From NCBI RefSeq assembly GCF_003286085.1, contig NW_020825308.1, positions 62,001 to 126,000 of the forward strand: a DNA stretch of 64,000 nucleotides, in the 5' to 3' direction. A model generated the notes under the pieces. That model made no database searches, was not told the DNA's origin, and saw nothing but the letters and a program-made list of their open reading frames with translations. The DNA comes from Drosophila persimilis. Taxonomy: Eukaryota; Arthropoda; Insecta; Diptera; Drosophilidae. Shown here piece by piece: positions 58,401 through 64,000 of this stretch (positions are counted from its first letter, which is position 1; every line of letters begins with the position of its first letter). Made by a program: the position numbers and the translations under genes.

Positions 58401-60006
58401 GGCTGCAGCTTTCCGGCGGCACAAGCAGCTGGGTGATCTCCCCCGCGTGCACGCAGAAGCGGTGCAGCATGCTGCCGCTGTACAGGTCCCAGAGGCAGAC
58501 GGCAAAGTCGATGCCGCCGGACAGCAGGTGCGACTTCTCGTACCGCGAGTGGATCATGGAGGGACAGAGCAGGCAGTTCACCCTGCCGCGGTGCCCGTAG
58601 AGGATCTGGTGCGACGGCCAGTCGCTGAAGTTCTGCTTGATGCCAACCAGCAGCTGCATCATCACCGTCTGGGTGGCGGGGACGATTACAATGCTGCCAT
58701 CCTCGCGCCCGATGACCAGCCGACTCTGTTGCGGCAAGTATATGCTCGAGGTGAGTTTAACCGGGGACTCGGTGATCCTCGACAGCTGATCCAGTATCCC
58801 CACGGGCGGCGGATCCATAATGGACCAGGCCTCTACCAGAGAAGTGCACACGTGTGGCTTGAGGACGCGCGGCGGCATCTGCTTGGCCTGCAGTATGCTG
58901 ATGTTGTCCAGCGGTACCTCCGGCACATTCCACACCGAGATGTACCCCTCAGAGTCGCCGCGCAGCAGGTTGTGCTGTCCGCCACTGCCGTTGGCATTTC
59001 CATTGCCTATTGCGTTGCTTCCGGCCAGCAGCAGTTTCATGGCTGGTGGACAGGAGAGTACCTTGTCGCCGGCATGCTGGAGCACGTAGTACAGGTAGGG
59101 GGCGTCCCGGACGACGCTCTTCGAGTGGAACTCCTTGTTGTCGGGGATGCAGTTGGCGGGCAACCTGTACAGGTAGCCCTTGCCCTCGTCCGTCCAGAGC
59201 ATGACGCGGTCAGATGTGATGAAGTCGCCGCCCTGCCAGCGCTCGCGGGCCGGCGCGATCACGGAGCAGAGAACGGTGAAGTCCCCGGCGTCGTAGATCT
59301 GCCAGTACTTTGTGCACACCAAGAGCACAGTGCGCTGGTTCTGGGCACAGCAGTTCATGGTTATGGCGTTGAGGCAGCGGATCTCCTTCGACTCGTTCTC
59401 GTAGATGGGCTCCGCGTGCTTGTTCTCGTTCCCCGTCAGAGTCCACACCTTCACTGTGCCCGTGGTGGTGATGGCCAGGACCACGTCGTCCTTGCGCCGC
59501 ATGGGCCGGAGCACGTGGATGGCCGAGATCCAGTCTGGCTTCACCTTGGAGCTAAGCACGTAGATTACTTCCAGGCTGAACGGGTCCATCACCATGATCT
59601 CGGCGTAATAGCCGATGCAGAACAGACGAATATCCTCGCTATTGGCCGTGTGATAGCTCTGGATCTGTGTGTGCACCTGCGGCAGCTTGACTGCCTCCAT
59701 GCACTTGCCGTCGATGAGGTCCCAGGTGCACATCTCGCCGTTCTCCGAGGAGCTCACCAGGAAGTTGTTTTCGGGCAGCAGCGAGGCCCGCACCAGGCAG
59801 AGCACCGGAGCCGAGTGGCCCACCAGCAGGCAGCGGGGCGACATCTTCAGTGTGCTGGGCTCCACCTGCCAGAGGCAAATCTGTCCGTCGTAGCAGCCGG
59901 TGACCAGGGTGCACTGGTCGTCCGAAAGAAACACACTGGAGATGCAGTGCGTGGGCGCCGTGGGTCCCCACAGCACCACCGGCACCACCAGATTGGTACT
60001 CACCAT
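55405..60006 (-). CDS. Rbcn-3B: Rabconnectin-3 beta (WDR7 family)
   Basis: Encodes a WD40 protein of 1533 residues in one coding exon. Rbcn-3B and Rbcn-3A assemble and activate the V-ATPase on endosomes and synaptic vesicles, and fly mutants disturb Notch signalling. The N-terminal WD40 repeats span about 1-620 ([38 protein letters not shown]). A long helical middle follows, and a C-terminal WD40 pair sits at about 1440-1510 ([19 protein letters not shown]). I chose ATG 60006 ([20 protein letters not shown]) because it lies in a good context (GTCACCATGG) and matches the WDR7 start. The open frame continues 14 codons upstream without an ATG. A splice acceptor at 60101-60102 (TTCTTGCAG) suggests a 5' UTR intron. 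Confidence 0.95.
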   Translation of the reverse strand: [1533 protein letters not shown]

Positions 60007-62903
60007 GGTGACTCCCACACCACCCTTACCCTTGGTCCTGTTCCCCAATCACTCCTTACTGCCTCCTCCTTGCGCTTCTCTTGCGGGGCTGCTCTGGGCT
60101 CTGCAAGAAGTATTCTTAAGTTAACATTTGCTCGACCTCGAGTGCGCGCCTGTGTATGTGTGAGCAGTGCCTGGTCGTACAGAGGGAGCTGCAAACATTG
60201 CAATTGCGGGGGCAGGCTTGCATAACCGTCAACTGTTGGCGGAACAGCACGGACATACAACTAAAAGTCCCGAGCAGGGAGTGCCTAGAAGTGCCTCTCC
60301 TTTCCGTTCCATTCGTAACATGAATCCGAGTCGAGATCTACTACTGACGGTGTCCACTCTTCTGTGCACATTCCGAGATAACAGTTAACGTGAACAGGTG
60401 ACTGTGGTAGTGAGTGGCTGTTGGGTTATCGGAATCGAATCGAATCAGCTCTCCCCCCCGGTCATACTCCCACTGGTTCCTCCACTCATTCACGCATTTG
60501 TGCTCTGCTCATGTGTAGTTTGCTGCTGCCAGCTGTTACTGTACTTTGTGCCTGGCCACTGGAATGGCAAAGATAAACAAGAGATTCGAGCCGATCCAAC
60601 TGGGGTTATACAATAGCAATAGCAATAGCAATAGCAATAACATTGGAGACGGGAGCAGACACGGGCTGGGGCACGGGCTGGGGCAGGGGCAACCTTGGAT
60701 CCGCAGTCACTTTTAAGGACGGACGACCGGAATGGCAGGGAATGCATTAGCATGGAAACTGATCGGATCGGGGCTGTCAGCAATTGAGGCACGATAAATT
60801 AATTGAGCAGACGAGACTATTTGGCATCGCCGCAACCCAAACCAAACGGATTGCTGCTGGCTGTCTGTATGTCTCTCTGGCCTACACACACACACATACT
60901 CATTCGCCTAGAGTCCAATCGCACACACAACTACGCAGAAAATGGGCACTAGACGCACACACACACACGGGCGCACACACATTGGCCAATGCGCCAACAA
61001 CAATAATTGTAGATATGTATGTAACTTAGAATTTCGCTAACATTTCTCTGGTGTGTTTTCCGTATTGGGGTGGCGCGTGATTCCCTTCCCGATTCCCGAT
61101 AGCTGTGGTATAGCTACTCAATCGCTTTGATTGCTTGGGTTTGTTGATTGGGAATATTGATTGATCCTGATCCGCATCCGCATCCGTGTGCTGTTTTTTC
61201 GGTCTCGTGCTTTTTCTCCGGCTGCTGCTGCTGTTGCTGCATTCCAAGTTGTGCGTATAAGAGAGGAGCGAACTTCAATGTCGTCGTCGTCGCTGTCGTC
61301 CCACGATTCTAATTCATATGCACACTTCCCCTCGTACGTGCTGCTGATGGCTAACAATTACAACACACACGTTGATATTGCTTTTGCTTCTGCGGCTGTT
61401 ATTGTTGTTGCTACTTCTGTTTTTGTTATTGCTGACAATTTTTCATATTATGCATATTTCCATTTTGTTTTTGATTCGTCCGAACTGTTGCTCTCTCGTA
61501 CAAGTTTGAATGGCACTACTAATGGTCGATACACACGCACTCAAACAATTGATTTTAGCAATTGATTTTTTATACTTTCTTATACATATTTCCCTTTTTT
61601 GTACGACTGAGGCAGAAGAAAAAAAAGCAACGAAAATATCTTATCGACCGTGGGGTAAGATTTTCGATAAGTTTTAGTGTTGCCACACTTCCGAATCGAT
61701 TACTGCGACACCAGCGTGCGAAGGGGCGACAACCCTGCTTCAAAAATTTAATATTTTACTTCAATTGTTTATAATTTGATGGTTTTCGCGACACTTTCTA
61801 TAAATTATGGGACAATATATGACTAAGATAATTTTGAACGCAATCGCGAAATCTTTCATAGCATTTGGGCCATTTTAAACACGAGCCCACATGGAGTGGG
61901 CGACTATGTTGTTACTTTTGGCCCAACGGACAACACTTTACACACAATTGCATTTTGCACAATGCACTGCCTATTGAAGCACAAATCATTTCAAAGCGTC
62001 CAGAGATAAGTCCATAGGCTTTGATCTGGTTTTAATAATCACTCGCAGGATATGTTTAGTAAAAATAAACATTAAAAAAATAGCTCGGCACACAGGCAGA
62101 AAGTGGTCCAGTTGTTTGCAGGACAAACAATTGCTTAAATCGAATCATATTGAACAATCTAACAAGGTATAGTTAAATATATAAGTGCTATATTGGTTTA
62201 CTTACTACTTTATATAGTTTTTGCAATTTTTTTGTACTTTAATTCCCCTTTATTTTGAATTTACAACACAATTCGTAAAGAACACACACTTTTGAATGGC
62301 CAGCAGAGAAATAAAAATTTGTGCTGCCAACTTGTCGCAAAGAAAAGGCGCGAGTGTCGCGCAGTAGTAAAAAATATATCGATTAAAAAATTTGAATAAT
62401 CTACACTGTAAACGTTGATTTAATTAAAAACACGGATTTTCGCATCTATTTGGTGATGTATGTTTTGTTAAAATATTAAATTCTTGCAGAGGTAGCCCGG
62501 CCGATAGTTTTAGAGTATCAACAGCTGTTGATACCCTTATGACAGCCATATCTGTTTGTTGGTAGAGTTCGTCATCCCTCTGCCGAGATATAAAATTAAG
62601 AAATACCTGGGTGGTAGAAACGTATTTACTATAAGCTGGAGTTATGTTTGAATCAATTTAGAGTGACAAAGTGAGACAACGGATGTAAATGCATCGTGCA
62701 TAGATGTATACAGAATCGAAAGAGTATCTGTCCGTGGTTTGAATAAAAAAGTTTTCATTGTTTTTGTTTTGCCACAACGTAGACAGAGCCGCATCCACAT
62801 CATACGGCCGCCTCATGACTCTGGCTATAGCAAATTGAGAATGCTCATAATTGGATTAGTGCTATTCATTGACTGACCGATTAATGCCTCAGCCTGGTGA
62901 AAT
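60007..62903. promoter_or_regulatory. Divergent spacer, Rbcn-3B / EDEM
   Basis: These 2.9 kb hold the leaders and promoters of two divergent genes. Simple repeats include CAATAG x5 (60611-60640), a 14-bp GGGCTGGGGCACGG repeat (60659-60690) and CA runs (60880-60970). GTTGCCACAC lies at 61679-61688 beside CGATAAG words, and a near-DRE TATCGATT at 62377-62384. The Rbcn-3B start region is probably near 61.7 kb or nearer, and the EDEM promoter near 62.4 kb. No other coding sequence is convincing. Confidence 0.5.
62377..62384. promoter_or_regulatory. Near-DRE (TATCGATT)
   Basis: One mismatch from the DREF palindrome, about 520 bp upstream of the EDEM ATG. Possible promoter element for EDEM or Rbcn-3B. 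Confidence 0.35.
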
Positions 62904-64000
62904 ATGCAAAAAGTCGGCAATAACCTGTACGTGATATGCCATTTGTGGATGTTCCTCGGTCTGCTGGCTCAGGGAATCTCACAGAAGCACTACACACGGG
63001 CGCGCATGTTGGAGCTGCGGTAAGTAGCTTGTATTGGCATCAAAACGTTCAACACTTTACCATCCTCATGCTACTCCCCTAGAGAGGATGTTCGGCGTAT
63101 GTTCCAGCACGCTTACGACGGCTATCTGACGCACGCCTCCAACTATGACGAGCTACGCCCACTCACCTGCGACGGCCACGACACCTGGGGCAGCTATTCG
63201 CTTACGCTAATCGATGCCTTGGACACATTGGCCACTATGGGCAACTTCACCGAGTTTCAGCGAGTCTTCACTCTGCTCACAAAAAAGATGAACTTCGACC
63301 GGGACATCAACGTGTCCGTCTTCGAGACTAACATCCGTATCGTGGGTGGTCTGCTGTCCGCCCATCTGCTGTCGCGTCGCGCTGGCGTCGCGCCGGAGCC
63401 GGGCTGGCCCTGCCAGGGTCCATTGCTGCGCATGGCCGAGGACGTGGCCCGACGCCTGCTGCCGGCCTTTGACACCAACACGGGCATGCCCTACGGCACG
63501 GTGAATCTCCGCTACGGTGTTCCCAAGGGCGAGACTCCAGTGACTTGCACAGCCGGTGTGGGCACCTTTCTCGTCGAGTTCGGCACGCTGAGCCGCCTAA
63601 CCGGCAACAAAATCTACGAGGAGGTGGCGCTGCAGGCCGTGTACGCCCTCTGGGAGCATCGATCACCCATCGGCCTATTCGGCAATCACATTGACGTGCA
63701 GAGCGGCCGCTGGACAGCCCTCGACTCGGGCATCGGCGCGGGCGTCGACTCCCTATTCGAGTATCTGGTAAAGGCCGCTATACTGCTCAACCGGCCGGAG
63801 CTTCTCGAGCTCTTTCACGAGGCGCGAGCCGCCATCGACAAGTACATGCGCAAGGAGGACTGGTACGTGTGGGTAGGCATGAACAAGGGCCACGTCACTC
63901 TGCCAGTCTTCCAGTCGCTCGAGGCCTTCTGGCCCGGCATCCTCAGCATCATCGGCGACACAGAGCCGGCCATGCGCACCATCGTACGCTACATCAGCGT
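62904..64000 (+). CDS. Edem1: EDEM-type ER mannosidase-like lectin (partial, 3' end cut)
   Basis: A GH47-family protein that trims or binds mannose on misfolded glycoproteins and sends them to ER-associated degradation. Exon 1 is 62904-63019 with a signal peptide ([19 protein letters not shown]). Exon 2 starts at 63083 (join LR|EDV) and runs off the window, giving about 344 residues of an expected 700 or more. Family sequence is clear: [61 protein letters not shown] and [13 protein letters not shown]. In sequence it resembles vertebrate EDEM2 more than EDEM1. The symbol Edem1 comes from gene order (next to Rbcn-3B, mip130 and Ocrl in D. melanogaster, from memory), so the name and the sub-type may not match. 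Confidence 0.88.

Noticed and set aside
60007-60048. Longer N-terminus for Rbcn-3B beginning at 60048
   Set aside because: That position is TTG, not ATG. The first ATG (60006) matches the family start and context.
57244-60225. A 993-codon open frame on the + strand, antisense to Rbcn-3B
   Set aside because: It lies almost wholly opposite a well-supported WDR7-family gene. Long antisense frames are expected from the strong codon bias, and the translated sequence shows no domain.
1-64000. CRISPR arrays, operons, bacterial-type systems or tRNA/rRNA genes
   Set aside because: The window is an animal nuclear genome. The only direct repeats are the 75-bp and 132-bp tandems, simple repeats and mobile-element pieces, and I saw no tRNA-like or rRNA sequence by eye.

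Overview
The window reads as Drosophila X-chromosome DNA (Muller element A). Genes are compact with short GT-AG introns. The spacers are AT-rich and hold DRE motifs (TATCGATA), TATGTA-type simple repeats and worn INE-1/DINE-1-like Helitron pieces. The protein set matches X-linked fly genes. Divergence suggests a Sophophoran other than D. melanogaster; the obscura group is my guess, not shown.

Layout, left to right. 1-2.1 kb: non-coding DNA with degenerate repeats and clusters of ATCGATGT. 2.1-3.4 kb (+): a DDAH-like gene, tail-to-tail with a large ADGRA-type adhesion GPCR (4.9-10.6 kb, -). 11.1-13.6 kb (+): p115, a Golgi tether. 13.6-16.4 kb: gene-free, with a Tc1-like transposase remnant. 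RpS6 (-) and bys (+) are head-to-head at 16.5-19.8 kb. 22.9-25.2 kb (-): a dpr-family Ig receptor (dpr14). 27.2-29.3 kb (+): spidey. 30.5-35.5 kb (+): the sorting nexin snz. hdm (-) and Ykt6 (+) are head-to-head at 36.4-39.1 kb. 40.9-44.1 kb (-): Ocrl. 45.3-47.6 kb (+): eIF2B-epsilon, tail-to-tail with mip130 (47.8-50.6 kb, -). 50.6-55.4 kb: a repeat-rich spacer with a 75-bp x 6 tandem array. 55.4-60.0 kb (-): Rbcn-3B. 62.9 kb to the end (+): an EDEM-type gene, cut by the window edge.

The genes are not one pathway. Several serve membrane traffic and organelle function (p115, Ykt6, snz, Ocrl, Rbcn-3B, EDEM). Others serve ribosome production and translation (RpS6, bys, eIF2B-epsilon). The rest cover meiosis (hdm), chromatin (mip130), lipid metabolism (spidey) and cell-surface recognition (dpr14, ADGRA). 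From memory of the D. melanogaster map, the right-hand genes (Ocrl, mip130, Rbcn-3B, Edem1, eIF2B-epsilon) are neighbours near the X tip. The left-hand genes (RpS6, bys, dpr14, spidey, snz, Ykt6) come from mid-X. A rearrangement junction therefore probably lies near 39.1-40.9 kb.

Most worth a second look: (i) the DDAH-like protein seems to have lost its catalytic Cys, His and Asp; (ii) a long interrupted GA/CT tract inside a Helitron-like fragment in a snz intron could be a dosage-compensation entry site; (iii) the 75-bp array beside another Helitron-like fragment; (iv) convergent gene pairs with interleaved poly(A) signals. I found no clearly new multi-gene system.
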